This document shows, one piece after another, positions 12,527-24,607 of a DNA stretch of 64,000 bases. The stretch lies in the NCBI GenBank assembly GCA_947044405.1, contig CAMRHE010000012.1, positions 9,668,001-9,732,000 on the forward strand, in the 5' to 3' direction. Within the stretch, counting starts at the first letter, position 1. Each line of letters opens with the position of its first letter. The notes beneath the pieces are model-generated. The model saw nothing but the letters and a program-made list of their open reading frames with translations. It was not told where the DNA came from and did no database searches. The DNA comes from Leptodactylus fallax. Taxonomy: Eukaryota; Chordata; Amphibia; Anura; Leptodactylidae. The translations under genes were made by a program, and so were the position numbers.

Positions 12527-14156
12527 CAGTACAGACCAAAAGTTTGGACACACCTTCTCATTCCAAGAGTTTTCTGTATTTTCATGACTATAAAAATTGT
12601 AGATTCACACTGAACGCTTCAAAACTATGAATTAACACATGTGGAATTATATACTTAACAAAAAATTGTGAAACAACTGAAAATATGTCTTATATTCTAG
12701 GTTCTTCAAAGTAGCCACCTTTTACTTTGATTACTGCTTTGCACACTCTTGGCATTCTCTTGATGAGCTTCAAGAGGTAGTCACCTGAAATGGTTTTCAC
12801 TTCACAGGTGTGCCCTGTCAGGTTTCATAAGTGGGATTTCTTGCCTTATAAATGGGGTTGGGACCATCAGTTGTGTTGTTCAGAAGTCAGGTGGATACAC
12901 AGCTGATAGTCCTACTGAATGGAGTGTTAGAATTTGTATTATGGCAAGAAATAAGCAGCTAAATAAAGAAAAATGAGTGGCCATCATTACTTTAAGAAAT
13001 GAAGGTCAGTCATTCTGAAAAATTGGGAAAACTTTGAAAGTGTCCCCAAGTGCAGTGGCCAAAACCATCAAGCGCTACAAAGAAACTGGCTCACATGAGG
13101 ACTGCCCCAGGAAAGGAGGACCAAGAGTCACCTCTGCTGCGGAGGATAAGTTAATCCGAGTCACCAGCCTCAGAAATCGCAGGTTAACAGCAGCTCAGAT
13201 TAGAGACTAGGTCAATGCCACACAGAGTTCTATCAGCAGACACATCTCTACAACAACTGTTAAGAGGAGACTGTGTGCAGCAGGCCTTCATGGTAAAATA
13301 GCTGCTAGCAAACCACTGCTAAGGACAGGCAACAAGCAGAAGAGACTTGTTTGGGCTAAAGAACACAAGGAATGGACATTAGACCTGTGGAAATCTGTGC
13401 TTTGGTCTGATGAGTCCAAATTTGAGATCTTTGGTTCCAACCACCGTGTCTTTGTGCGATGCAGAAAAGGTGAACGAATGGACTCTACATGCCTGGTTCC
13501 CACCGTGAAGCATGGAGGAGGAGGTGTGATGGTGTGGGGGTGCTTTGCTGGTGACACTGTTGGGGATTTATTCAAAATTGAAGGAATACTGAACCAGCAT
13601 GGTTACCACAGCATCTTGCAGTGGCATGCTATTCCATCCGGTTTGCGTTTAGTTGGACCATCATTTATTTTTCAACAGGACAATGACCCCAAACACATCT
13701 CCAGACTGTGTAAGGGCTATTTGACCAAGAAGGAGAGTGATGGGGTGTTACGCCAGATGACCTGGCCTCCACAGTCACCAGACCTGAACCCAATCGAGAT
13801 GGTTTGGGGTGAGCTGGACCGCAGAGTGAAGGCAAAAGGGCCAACAAGTGCTAAGCATCTCTGGGAACTCCTTCAAGACTGTTGGAAGACCATTTCGGGT
13901 GACTACCTCTCGAAGCTCATCAAGAGAATGCCAAGAGTGTGCAAAGCAGTAATCAAAGCAAAAGGTGGCTACTTTGAAGAACCTAGAATATAAGACATAT
14001 TTTCAGTCGTTTCACACTTTTTTGTTAAGAATATAATTCCACATGTGTTAATTCATAGTTTTGATGCCTTCAGTGTGAATCTACAATTGTTATAGTCATG
14101 AAAATACAGAAAACTCTTGGAATGAGAAGGTGTGTCCAAACTTTTGGTCTGTACTG
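12527..14156 (+). mobile_element. Tc1/mariner DNA transposon, family B, full length (1630 bp)
   Basis: Both ends are present: CAGTACAGACCAAAAGTTTG from the left and the same sequence inverted on the right. TA duplications flank it at 12525-12526 and 14157-14158. The terminal inverted repeats are long, about 275 bp (to about 12800 on the left, from about 13883 on the right). The right one overlaps the last ~110 bases of the transposase frame. All element parts are present; only point mutations disable it. Confidence 0.97.
12941..13993 (+). pseudogene. Tc1-like transposase, family B, three in-frame stops
   Basis: From ATG 12941 the frame runs to the TAA at 13991-13993, about 350 codons, the usual length for a Tc1 transposase. 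The only lesions are TGA at 12974-12976, TGA at 13016-13018 and TAG at 13208-13210; there are no frameshifts. Such changes fit single C-to-T decay. The N-terminal half is helix-turn-helix DNA binding (KVSPSAVAKTIKRYKETG region). The uninterrupted part from 13397 contains [16 protein letters not shown] and SPDLNPIEM, so all three catalytic acidic residues of the DD34E triad remain. Its role would be excision and TA insertion of this element. It is a recent, lightly decayed copy. Confidence 0.95.
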
Positions 14157-14231
14157 TAGGTGGATACAGCAAAGGAACCTGGGTAAGCGGAGTAATGCTG
14201 GGACTTGACTTAAAAAAAAAACCCCACAATT

Positions 14232-14977
14232 CACTTCTCCGCTTTTTGGTCCTCGCTGCCTGTGCCTGAATTCCGCAGTACTGGAGGCGAGTAGAACCTC
14301 CTCCTCTCTCCCTCTAGATTCTAAAGGTCAATGAGATTATGCGCTTATGCACTTTCTTCCTGTATGACACGGTTGAAGTCTTTAACAAAACTTGGTTCTA
14401 CTGTTTGGAATTCCAACGCTCTGGAGAGTATAAGGTGCTTCTGGACTCTGGGCCTTCCTCTTAGTCCTGGGCATGGTGCTTTGTACATGGTTTCTGCCAT
14501 TGGCCTCGGTACTATAACTGCATATATGTTAATATCTGCCCCTATGTTGGAGATTGCGTGTCAGGCTGCTGAGGACCTGACATGGATGGTTCTCTGAACC
14601 CTCTTTGGAACTCTTATCTGGTATGTCTTTTTGTTCGCCCCCCCTATTCACACCCCCTTAGCTACCCTGCCCCTCCCCTTTTTTTTTTTTTTTCTTCTTC
14701 TTCCCTCCTCTTCGTCTCGTCTCTTCTCTGCTTGCCTTTTCTGCTCTCCCTCTTTCTCTTCCTACTTCCTCCACTCGTTCTCCCTTTTCTTCTTCTTCTT
14801 CCATACTCCTGTTGCCTTGCTGGCTGGGTCCGTCTGGGGGTTCCCCAGGTGGTCCCGGTCCGCATTGTTTATTTTTGTATGCGTGTGTTTTTGTGAAATT
14901 GGTCTATTTTGGACCTTGTTGTATTCTTATAAAAATGCAATATTTGAATTATAAAAAAAGAAAAAAAAAAAAAAAAC
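14232..14977 (+). mobile_element. L1-like LINE 3' end, 5'-truncated
   Basis: It matches the minus-strand copy at 53959-54431 over the last ~450 bases. Shared features are a long polypyrimidine stretch (14680-14815), GGCTGGGTCCGTCTGGGGG, and ACCTTGTTGTATTCTTATAA followed by poly(A) at 14956-14977. A possible target duplication CCACAATT lies at about 14224 and 14978. The upstream frame at 14331-14597 may be decayed ORF2 C-terminus; I cannot confirm that. Confidence 0.75.
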
Positions 14978-15385
14978 CACAATTGGTATCACCTCATCCG
15001 TTAAAAACCCCTAAAATAAAATTAGTACATTATTTATTCTACATGAAAAACGGCATAAACAATAAAATTCAGATGCCAGAATTTATGTTTTCTGATCATC
15101 TCACCTCTCAAAAACAAAAAGTAATAAAAAGTGATCAAATACAAGGTCTCAAAGCTACACTGAAAGAGTGGAAAAAGATATGAAAGCTGGAATGCAGAGA
15201 GGGATAAAATGTTACTGGTTTAAGGGCTAAATGTGTTAGATCGCTAAAGGCTTAAAATGCACATAAGGCACCCGAGTTATGTGGCAATAATTTTTATTCA
15301 GTCAAAAATTCAAAATCTAATAAAAAAAGTGACAAATTTCGGGAGGGTTTTTGCAATTTTAATGTGACTTTAAGGGGTTAATAAA
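14978..15385. repeat. Fragment of a TTAA-type element
   Basis: The sequence CCGTTAAAAACCCCTAAAAT near 14998 and the ending AAGGGGTTAATAAAG near 15373 look like the inner part and terminus of a TTAA-flanked DNA transposon of the kind starting at 63391. The assignment is tentative. Confidence 0.4.
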
Positions 15386-16600
15386 GTCCCTGGATGGCAC
15401 AAGATGTGTATGAATTATAAGAGGCTCTGGTCTCTTAATTCCGGGGAACTCCCATGTGCCAGAAGTGAAATTTATGCCAGTCAAGTACTAGCATAGACCT
15501 CAGGCATAACTCATACCAGCTCTCTATGGTGTGAGTTGAGTTGAGGTGTCCCCATCCCAGCCCATTGAGTCCAAATGTAGATAACCATAGGGTTCTACAG
15601 AACCAAGAAATGTCTAGGTAGATTATCATTGGGTTCTACGAAACCTGGAGATGTCTAGGTAGATTACCATAGGGTTCCAAAGAACCAGTGGATGTCTAGG
15701 TCTTAAAACCATAATAAGGCCACGAAAATGCTATATTACAGTGTTACTTCAAATTTAGTCTGCATTTACACTTCCATATAAATGGTTCATTTTAACCATG
15801 GACAAAACACACCCTTTTAATCAATGGCAGTGGTGTGCTGCCCATGGAGAACATACGGCCACAAACCAGGAAAATGTGATACAGGCCTAATACATTTTTT
15901 TTAATGTGTATGCCCCTTTATAGTTTCATGCCACTGCTTAGCAGCAGACGTGATGATATCCTAAGGCAGATATCAGTGTAGTCACCTTCCAAACAATAGA
16001 TGTAATGTTGGGCGACCAGCAATATTGCCCTCTGCTGCTGTATGTTGGGACATATTTTCAACATTTTGGTACGCCAGAGGATAAGTAATACCTATTCCTC
16101 TTGCAATGTACTACTATGAACATATATACATATATGAAGTCCCATGTCTTTTTTGTTCATTTATCCTTTATAGAGGACCATTCATGTCTTCTGACATCAG
16201 TGGTATCATATACAGCTAGAATGCCAAGTGTGCTGAATTCAACCCCGATACCATTAGTTTCAGCACCGAAATCCCTCCACTCAGAAGGGCGGGCTTTACA
16301 GCCTAGCGTCATCAGTGGGCTGAGAAGAATGCCCCCTGTGATGATTCCACTTAAATATAGCTATAACTCAGAGATGTATTTTGATCTCTGGGTATCGTAT
16401 CTACCGCTTTCTTCCATTCATTCATAATGTGCACAGCCTACTCATAGGTACATTGCCAATAGTGGCCGGACTGGAACAATAGGGCTTTGTATCCATCCCA
16501 GCAGGGCTCCATTGAATTCCTACACAGCCCTGAGTGATCAAACAAACATGCATTGGTCAGCCTGAGCTGGTAGATCAGACATGGTTGATAACATTGTATC
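15386..16600. other. Intergenic stretch with a short local repeat
   Basis: Between 15575 and 15705 the phrase GATGTCTAGGTAGATTA(C/T)CAT with GGGTTCTACAGAACC-like flank recurs about three times (unit about 50 bp). Otherwise no supported feature. Confidence 0.5.
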
Positions 16601-16639
16601 ATTTCAAATGGTCTCATCTCCATACAAAGAATCGTGACT

Positions 16640-17195
16640 TGAGTGCGTTAATCAATCAGACTTGCTGTTGTTGATGACCTCATTCTGGGTGGTGTCATCA
16701 AGGGTCTAAAAGATGAGGTAAGAGGCCAGTGGGGGAATTTTTACAGACAGACTACAAGAGATCACAGAGAGACTATTGGGACATACTGTGAGGAGCATGC
16801 AGGCTGGAATACTGTGTTGATGCCACATGCTAGAAGTCTCCACTGGATTATTCACACATGCCAGAGCATGTATGAGTGTTGGACTATAGAACCACATCAA
16901 GGAGATGCGTGGTAAAGTAACTATTTCACCTTTATTCCCTTTTATTTTATTGCACTGTATCTTGTAACTAGTAACTGTTAATGCTTGTATATATCTGCAT
17001 ATCTGTTCTGAACTGCATGTGTTAGATGTTAATACCGACCCATTTAGGGGTTAATAAATATATAAAATTTAGAAAGCTTGTCTTGTATTTATCTTGTGAA
17101 CCAGGCACTCACTGGCGGTGAGTGTGGTTTTTAGTAAAGAAGACTCAGGTGTGGGCCAACGCGGTGTTGGCGCACTGAGGATCTTTCACACCCCC
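16640..17195 (+). repeat. Possible solo LTR or polyadenylated repeat
   Basis: An AATAAATATATAAAATTTAG region (about 17052) is followed about 100 bases later by ATCTTTCACACCCCCCCAAC. Downstream TGGTGCCGAAAC (about 17250) loosely resembles a primer-binding site. This arrangement could be an LTR, but I found no second LTR, target duplication or coding sequence. Low confidence. Confidence 0.2.
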
Positions 17196-17392
17196 CCAAC
17201 AATACAAGACAGTGATGCTAAGCTGTAAGTGGAGGGATATTGGTGCCGAAACAAATGGCACCGATATCTCTGGCCTGGGGTGCATACTGGCGGACTGTCA
17301 GCTTTCTAGCAGTATATAATATCATCAATTTTAAGGACATTTAAAGTCCTCTTTAAGCTGAGACAACAAGCTTCAATTGAAGAAAACGGTCC

Positions 17393-17605
17393 TGAGGCTG
17401 GGGCAACATTTTGCAGACAAGTTTTTGATGCAAGTTTTTTTTTTAGCTAAAGCCACGAGGAGCTTCAAAAATAATGAAAAATATGAAGAAAGCATTCATA
17501 CGTTTCTCTTACATTAAATCCACTCTTAGATTTGGCTAAAAAAGAAAAGGCAGCAAAATCTGCAACAAAAAACACAGCTTTTCGGCAACGTTTGGCCTCA
17601 GCCAT
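17393..17605. mobile_element. MITE with inverted ends
   Basis: The left end TGAGGCTGGGGCAACAT and the right end (inverted) TGGCTGAGGCCAAACGTTGC are partly complementary. Resembles the MITE at 24386. Boundaries uncertain. Confidence 0.45.
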
Positions 17606-18560
17606 AGGACCATTTTCTGAAATGGCAGCCTGCTTCAGTGCATGCCACCAAAGACAGACTGCATAGACAGCTATTGGTGTTCAGACACTGCAGAAGCCTG
17701 CAGGCCTTCATCCAAAGTGAGTACCTGTTGTTACTGTGGCCAGAGAGCTAGGGGCAGAACAGAAACATTAGCTTCTTTCTTTCTAATGAAAATAGTTGGC
17801 ACTTTCCTCTCCAACAATACGTCTTTCCATAACCTATTAATTAACATGCTCATTACTCCAGAGGCCTTTAGTTCCAAGGAACTTGTGCTTGGGGCATGCT
17901 GGCTTAAGACACCTTTATGAAGTAGACTTTCCTGTCAGGCAGGCCTATTCAGAGGAGAGAAGATAATTAGAAGGCATTTTTTCCTTAACTCGGAGCTGTG
18001 AAATGAAGTGGGCTGGAGTAATCCCCCTCTTTTCAGTACCAGTATTTATGATAATCCTGTTTCACTCAGGAAAGGCCTTTTGGCAACATTATTTTGAAAG
18101 TTTTTACAAGGCGAATTGTGGGAAAAACCAATTAAAAGCTTCTGGATGTTGATTGAGTGATGAAAGATGCCTTGTTGACAAAGGGGGGCGCATGCCAGGA
18201 GGCTGAATGGGTATAAAAATAATAGAGAAATAAGGAAGCTATATACAAAATTGTATACATTGCTTGACACTAATGTAACACAGCCAACTCTTCATTGAAA
18301 CGCAGTTATTGGCATGGCTTGTACTAACATCCAGCCCAAAGCACAACAAGCTTGGATGAATCGTAACAATGAGTCAGAGAAAGACATTAGTAGCGATTAA
18401 TGACTATCCGCATGGTATCAATGTAAACAGCTCCTTTATAATACTATATAAAGGTGATGCTGCCGCACAAGCTGGATCTGCTCATTAATATGCAAACGAA
18501 ATGAAGACATTGCAGCGTCTGGTTAGAGGTGTACACAGGACAATTTTATCCCAAGTATGG
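17606..18560. other. Unique island, candidate conserved non-coding sequence
   Basis: About 950 bases without recognisable repeats, microsatellites or open frames of interest. Words such as TAATATGCAAACGAAATG (18487, containing an octamer-like ATGCAAA) and CCAATTAAAAGCTTC (18128) are the type seen in developmental enhancers. This is suggestive only. Confidence 0.3.
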
Positions 18561-19195
18561 ATATTCAGTTGTCTCTCCATACAGGCGTCCCTCACACATT
18601 GCAGGAGTTAGGGGTTAGATACACATTTTCTTTTTTATGCTGTAGAATAAGCACCCTTCATTGGACCAAAATGATGCTTCAGAAGAGTGACTATAGGGGG
18701 TGCAGTGGCTGTAGTCACACCTGGGCACTGAAGCCTGAGGGTGCACAAAACATTCCTCTATCCTATGTGATTACAATAGTACCATATGTAACGCTGAAGT
18801 TCTGCGCTTGCCAGCATGTTGTCATTCCCAGCAGACCTATCTGCCTGATAACTACTGTGAGCGCACCTGTTTTTTTTTTTTGTTTTTTTTAAGGACTAGT
18901 GCTCACCTGCTAAGCTTCCTTCTGCCAATTCCTGTCTGCCTGTGTGTATACAAGTCTGCTTCTCTAGTCACTCCGTGGCTATGCAATATTTTAGGTGACC
19001 GTTGCATGATCTATTGTTTGGACACATGCATGCTTTTCTCCTGTCTGTATGCCTCAGCTATGCCTCACGCTGGGGTCATGCATATAATTTTGTGGATGCA
19101 ATTGTCCTTCGGCCTTTACCTTTGTTTGAACGGATTTGTTCTTTCAATATGTCTTTGTCTCTGCATGTGTGTCCCTCAGCTATATGGCTGCTACC
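18561..19195. other. Intergenic stretch
   Basis: Poly-T at 18870-18890. No gene supported; the short open frames here look random. Confidence 0.4.
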
Positions 19196-19445
19196 TGTGA
19201 CCTTCAAGCTTCTGTTATAAAATGCTAACCCTACAAGCTTCTGCTGTACCTTTGGGTTTCTGTTATGAACATTTGACCTATGGGCTTCTACTATACCTCT
19301 TCTACCTGTGGATTTTGGACTTCTTTTATGAATGTTATGACTTTGGGCTTCTGTTACGTTAGTACCTATGCTACCTTTGGCCATCAGGCTTTTGCAATGA
19401 ATGTTTGGCCTACGGGCTTCCATTATGTTATTTCTGCTACCTGTT
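19196..19445. repeat. Imperfect tandem repeat, unit about 60-65 bp
   Basis: The phrases GGGCTTCTGTTA / GGGCTTCTACTAT / GGACTTCTTTTATGAATG and CTACCTTTGG recur four to five times with heavy divergence. Confidence 0.5.
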
Positions 19446-19577
19446 AAGACGTCTTGCTTTGACTCCCTGTATTAGACCCCGCCTCTTATCTTATGTTCTG
19501 GCCTGTTCCTAATTTATTAAGTCTGTTATCAGTCCTGAACACCTGCCTGTTTTTTCTCTGTGTTTATATTTGGTTTA

Positions 19578-19838
19578 GGTTCACACCTGCGTTCGGGTTT
19601 CCTTTCGAAGGGGGGGGGGGACCTAATCCGCATAAAAAAGCGGTTACCTTAGGAAACCCGCAGACCCCATAGACTATAATGGGGTCCATGTGGCTTCCGC
19701 TCGGTTTCCACCCGGAAAGGGTGTAAAAATGCAGAGAGAAAAGTAGTCCTGGTTGCAGCACTTTTCTCTCCGCATTTTTCATGCGGAGAGGGGAACGGAA
19801 TCCCCGAACGTAATGCAAGCGCAGGTGTGAACCCAGCC
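19578..19838. mobile_element. TTA-flanked MITE (PIF/Harbinger-like)
   Basis: The element is bounded by TTA at 19575-19577 and 19839-19841. The ends read GGTTCACACCTGCG and, inverted, GGCTGGGTTCACACCTGCG. It contains the CCATAGACTATAATGGGG motif common in such frog MITEs, and a hairpin GCGGAGAG near 19770-19790. A three-base TWA duplication is the Harbinger hallmark. Confidence 0.75.
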
Positions 19839-19841
19839 TTA

Positions 19842-20242
19842 TTCTGTATTCACCTTACGTGTTTGCCTGAGTCTGTGGTGCACTGCATAGTCCTTGACCT
19901 GTCTGCTCAGCTGCTACCAACACTGGAACCAGCTAAGAAGCCATTGCCATGGCAGACTCCCCATAGTGAAGGTGGTACCACAGTGGGTCCACAATCTGCT
20001 GCCCGTTACACTATATTACACTGTATATATCTGTTTGGCATTGGAGCCCAGGAGCTTCAAGTTGTCCCTCGGCCAGTAATGATTTACACATGACAAGCAA
20101 GATGCTATAAACTAAAGAAAATATTTTATGAATCATGTTCATTTTCTGACTTGTGACATTTTCATTAGTTGAAGCATGGATGTTCTGTTCCTCAATAGTT
20201 CACAACTGGGTGCACTATCCTGATAATAAGCCAATGTGTATA
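19842..20242. other. Intergenic stretch
   Basis: No supported feature. Confidence 0.4.
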
Positions 20243-20244
20243 TA

Positions 20245-21806
20245 CAGTGGGTACAGAAAGTATTCAGACCCCTTTAAATTTTTCACTTTGTTTCATTGCA
20301 ACCATTTGCTAAAAGCAAAAAAGTTCATTTTATTTCTCAATGTACAATCAGCACCCCATCTTGACAGAAAAAAAACAGAAATTTAGTTATTGTTGCAAAT
20401 GTATTAAAAAAGAAAAACAAATATCACATGGTTATAACTATTCAGACCCTTTGCTGAGAGACTCATATTTAACTCACTTGCTGTCCATTTCCTTCTGATC
20501 CTCCTTGAGATGGTTCTACTCCTTCATTGGAGTCCAGCTGTGTTTAATTAAACTAATTGGACTTGATTAGGAAAAGGCTCACACCTGTCTATATAAGACC
20601 TCACAGCTCACAGTGCATGTAAGAGCAAATGAGAATCATGAGGTCAAAGGAACTGCCCAAGGAGCTCAGAGACAGAATTGTGGCAAGGTACAGATCTGGC
20701 CAAGGTTACAAAAGAATTTCTGCAGCACTCAAGGTTCCTAAGAGCACAGTGGCCTCCATAATCCTTAAATGGAAGAGGTTTGGGACGACCAGAACTCTTC
20801 CTAGATCTGGCCGTCCAGCCAAACTGAGCAATCGTGGGAGAAGAGCCTTGGTGAGAGAGGTAAAGAAGAACCCAAATATCACTGTGGCTGAGCTCCAGAG
20901 ATGCAGTAGGGAGATGGGAGAAAGTTCCATAAAGTAAACTATCACTGCAGCCCTCAACCAGTCGGGGCTTTATGGCAGAGTGGCCCGAAGGAAGCCTCTC
21001 CTCAGTGCAAGACGTATGAAAGACCGCATAGAAGGACTCCCAGACTATGAGAAATAAGATTCTCTGGTCTGATGAGACGAAGATTGAACTCTTTGGCATT
21101 AATTTAAGCGGTATGTGTGGAGAAAACCAGGCACTGCTCATCACCTGCCCAATACAATCCCAACAGTGAAACATGGTGGTGGCAGCATCATGCTATGGGG
21201 GTGTTTTTCAGCTGCAGGGACAGGACGACTGGTTGCAATTGAAGGAAAGATGAATGCGGCCAAGTACAGAGATATCCTGGAAGAAAACCTCTTCCAGAGT
21301 GCTCTGGACCTCAGACTGGCCGAAGGTTCACCTTCCAACAAGAGAATAACCCTAAGTACACAGCTAAAATAACAAAGGAGTGGCTTCAGAACAACTCTGT
21401 GACCATTCTTGACTGGCCCAGCCAGAGCCCTGACCTCAACCCAATTGAGCATCTCTGGAGAGACCTGAAAATGGCTCTCCACCAACGTTCACCATCCAAC
21501 CTGACGGAACTGGAGAGGATCTGCAAGGAAGAATGGCAGAGGAAGAATGGCTGTACTAGCTCAAAAGGGTGCTTCTACTCAATACTGAGCAAAGGGTCTG
21601 AATACTTATGACCATGTGAGATTTCAGTTTTTCTTTTTTAATAAATTTGCAAAAATATCTAAATTTCAGTTTTTTTTTCTGTCAAGATGGGGTGCTGAGT
21701 GTACATTAATGAGAAATAAAGTGAACTTTTTTGCTTTTAGCAAATGGCTGCAATGAAACAAAGAGTGAAAAATTTAAAGGGGTCTGAATACTTTCCGTAC
21801 CCACTG
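20245..21806 (+). mobile_element. Tc1/mariner DNA transposon, family A, copy 2 (1562 bp)
   Basis: Both terminal inverted repeats are present (CAGTGGGTACAGAAAGTATT on the left and its inverse on the right) with TA at 20243-20244 and 21807-21808. The inverted repeats extend about 220 bp. The sequence closely matches copy 1 at 1-1355 in opposite orientation. Confidence 0.96.
20629..21611 (+). pseudogene. Tc1-like transposase, family A, multiply broken
   Basis: The reading frame starts MRIMRSKELPKELRD at 20629. The upstream ATG used in copy 1 is here followed directly by a stop (TAA where copy 1 has TCA). Coding continues as helix-turn-helix and GRPAKLSNRG linker to a TAA at 20935-20937, then in the same frame through GLYGRVARRKPLLSARRMK. 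A stretch around the ARIEFAKKH region is missing. The catalytic domain survives in separate frames: [21 protein letters not shown] from 21115, and [19 protein letters not shown] from 21399. More decayed than families B and C. Confidence 0.93.
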
Positions 21807-21984
21807 TATATGCCTTGGAGCTATAGCATATAGAGCTGACTGATACCTATATTTTATTATATTTGTACCAGTAATGACAGACATCTAATCTTAATATTGA
21901 ATGATATTCTAAGTACACCTAAAAACTATTTTATCAAACTAAATTTACAACTAAAGCTGAAGTTACTATATACTGTAAAAGTAC

Positions 21985-22425
21985 ATGCATCACTCAGCCA
22001 TTAGAACCACCTGCTTAATACTGTGTCAGTCCCCCTCTTGTGTGGGTCAGAGCTGCCAATATAGTTCTGATACATGAAGGTATGAACTCCACAAGCCCTC
22101 TGAAGGTTTTCCAAGATATCTGCTACCTAGATATTGGCTGGAGGTCCGGGAAGTTGGTGGGGCCTCAATGGGTTGGACTTGTTTTATAGCACATGTCAGA
22201 GGTGCTTGGATTGACAACTGGGGGATTTTGAAACCAAACACTTTGAACACACTTTCATGTTCTTCAAACCATTCCTGAACAATATTTGCAGCATGGCATG
22301 TCACATTATCCTGCTGAAGGAATCCACTATCATTAGGAATACTGTTGCCATGAAAGGGTGCAATTGGTCTGCAACAACATTTACGTAACAAGGTAACATA
22401 TGCATGAATGCCTTTATTCAAACTT
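21985..22425 (-). pseudogene. Tc1-like transposase fragment, family F
   Basis: The minus strand gives GFLQQDNVTCHAANIVQEWF, the region around the second catalytic Asp of a Tc1-type transposase. EAPPTSR follows, where family members continue after NPIEHLW. The catalytic Glu segment is lost: PQLSIQAP stands where a [13 protein letters not shown] motif belongs. Only about 440 bases remain, with no terminal inverted repeats recognised. This family is distinct from A-E. Confidence 0.75.
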
Positions 22426-24070
22426 TCTCAGCAGAGCATACTTCTGCCAGCTTGCCTCCTTCCCATATTAATGTACATCCTGGTCCCATCTCTTCCCCAA
22501 GTAAGTGAAAGCATGCCCTTTAACACTGTGTGCAGATTAATATTGCTATATATTTTCAGTGGCCAAAGCTTTATTTTTCTGATATATAGCTCCAAATTCT
22601 GTCCGTCCGTCGCAACCACTTACTGATGGGTTTATTACACAAGCTTTATAGCTGATGCAGGTAAAGATCACGCCTGAATATAGACAAGATGCAGAAAAAA
22701 AAAAAAAATTCTGCCATTCATTGACACCTGACAAGTAGTTTATATTAAACTTACTAGTTTAGCATTCAAAATAATACAATTTTAGTGGTAAAACATAACC
22801 TTAGTGAACCTACATTGGTTGTTAGGGAGATTCCTTATCCATTCCCTGTACAGTAGATCTCATTCCCCTACATGCTACTAATACTAGTTCATCAACGTGC
22901 GGGAGAAGTAAAAGATCTGTATATGTAAAGTACATTATTGTTTAGCATCAGTCAGTCAATGTCTGCTCTGGGTTTACTTATTCCTTAATGGATCTATTTT
23001 TACAATGAAGTTAAATTTAAAGATCACATGATAGATAGATAGATAGACGGATATGGGTATAAATGAAACTATTGCACAGGAGAAAATATCCCCAGGAACA
23101 GACATACAAAGCCAGCAAAAAGAAAATCTGTACTAATGGTCAGCCAATATAGGTCAGCAGCTAAAGACACCACGCTGCTATAGCCTCAGGATACTTGGTG
23201 ACAGTGTCAGGTGAGGGAGCCACTTGATATCCACTGTAAACAGAGCCAGCTTGTAAGAAAGCACAGGATTACGGACACTTCCGGGTTTAAAGGAGACCTC
23301 CAGTGTGTCGGCCTCTTTCCAGGTCAGACTGGCTGCCGCTGCTGGTGCTGACAAGGAGAGTGAGCATGATGATTCTGTACACAATGATCAGTAAGAGGCA
23401 CCAAAACAAAACAGGCTTGTGCCTAGTCAGATGACAACAGTAGCGTGCAAAGCATTCACAGTCTGCATGTATATTCATTTTATAGTGCCATGGTCGTAAA
23501 TGAATCCTATCGGACATGCCAAACTGTTACACCACTTATTAGCAGCCCCTGCTTTATAGTCTAGAAGATAACTAGTAAACCCAGCCTTTATATTCAATAG
23601 ACACAGCAGAATGAAATACATATTCAGACAGTGGTGATACATTATAGTAATACACAATATAAGTCATCTGCTGTGAACTGTACTGCTGCATCGAGGACTA
23701 AATTTAACCTTGGCCTGAATATAACAAAAATAACTAAGAGTTGTCAATTGCATTCATGGTGGGCTAAATCTATTCAGATATTTAGTAAATACCCAAGAAG
23801 ATCAGAGCACTTACTTCTGGTAAATCATTATAAAATGTGATTCTATTATGTTTCTGTTGAAAGGCTATGTTCTTTCCCTATTTGTGGATATGATTTCCTG
23901 GTTTTCACTAGCAAGATGGTATATGGTGGATATTTTTAATATGCCTTCTTATTCATTCTTTTTTTAGTGTGTGTTGCCAGTCTCTGTTATGCCGTCTTGG
24001 GAAGAACTTGACGGATTGAATTGCTGTGTTCTACATTATATTATTGATTATGTTATTGTGGAAGATTTAG
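22426..24070. other. Intergenic stretch with a weak exon-like segment
   Basis: GATA microsatellite at 23031-23050. A GC-richer patch at about 23270-23400 has a splice-like CCTCTTTCCAG/G at 23312-23322 and a downstream CA/GTAAGA at about 23391. The intervening frame contains LPLLVLTRR. I do not call it a gene. The rest is unremarkable. Confidence 0.4.
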
Positions 24071-24074
24071 AAGG

Positions 24075-24380
24075 GGTTCTCCGGTCCAAAAGGGATTTTT
24101 CATTCTCATGACTTATCCTGTGTCCACCCGGACACTGCACAAATCAGTTGGTGCAATGGAACATACGCAAGCTGCTCCTATTCAAGTATTAGGAGTGGCA
24201 GCCCAGTCCACTGTATAGTGGTGGTACCAGGGAATTACAGCTCCACTCCTATTACTTGAATATAAGCAGATTGCATGCGCTCCTCGTCCACTGCACCAAC
24301 TTCTGAGACCTTTCATGTGTTGGACCCCAACAGATCACAATCTGATTAGTATGAAAACTCTATTTGGGGCTGAAAAAACC
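24075..24380. mobile_element. Foldback MITE
   Basis: The halves are inverted copies: GTTGGTGCAATGGA and TTCAAGTATTAGGAGTGG on the left against CCACTCCTATTACTTGAA and TCCACTGCACCAAC on the right, centre near 24215. A related copy may lie at 35770-36050. Confidence 0.65.
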
Positions 24381-24385
24381 CTTTA

Positions 24386-24604
24386 GGCTAAGTCCCATGT
24401 TGCGGAAATGCAGATTTTTTTTTGGTGCAGATTTTGCTGTATTTTTTTGAGCGAAAGCTAAGAGTGGAGAGAGCAGAAGGTAGAAGTATAATTGTTCCTA
24501 TATATTTCCTGTTCCTTTAATAGCCATTCTTGGCTTTGGCTGAAAAAAACACAGGAACATCTGTAACAAAAAAAGCGGAGTTTCCGCAACGTGGTGCCTT
24601 AGCC
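24386..24604. mobile_element. TTA-flanked MITE (PIF/Harbinger-like)
   Basis: TTA at 24383-24385 and 24605-24607 flanks inverted ends GGCTAAGTCCCATGTTGCGG and GGCTAAGGCACCACGTTGCG. Length 219 bp, non-coding. Confidence 0.8.
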
Positions 24605-24607
24605 TTA

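Noticed and set aside
14662..14865. Arg/Glu/Lys-rich minus-strand frame
   Set aside because: Produced by the polypyrimidine tract of the L1-like 3' UTR read in reverse.
16640..17195. Complete endogenous retrovirus or LTR element
   Set aside because: No gag, pol or env frame, no second LTR and no target duplication; only a weak LTR-like layout, listed at low confidence.
23312..23392. Possible exon with LPLLVLTRR-type frame
   Set aside because: The splice-like signals are weaker, both strands are open, and the GC-rich patch could be a repeat remnant.
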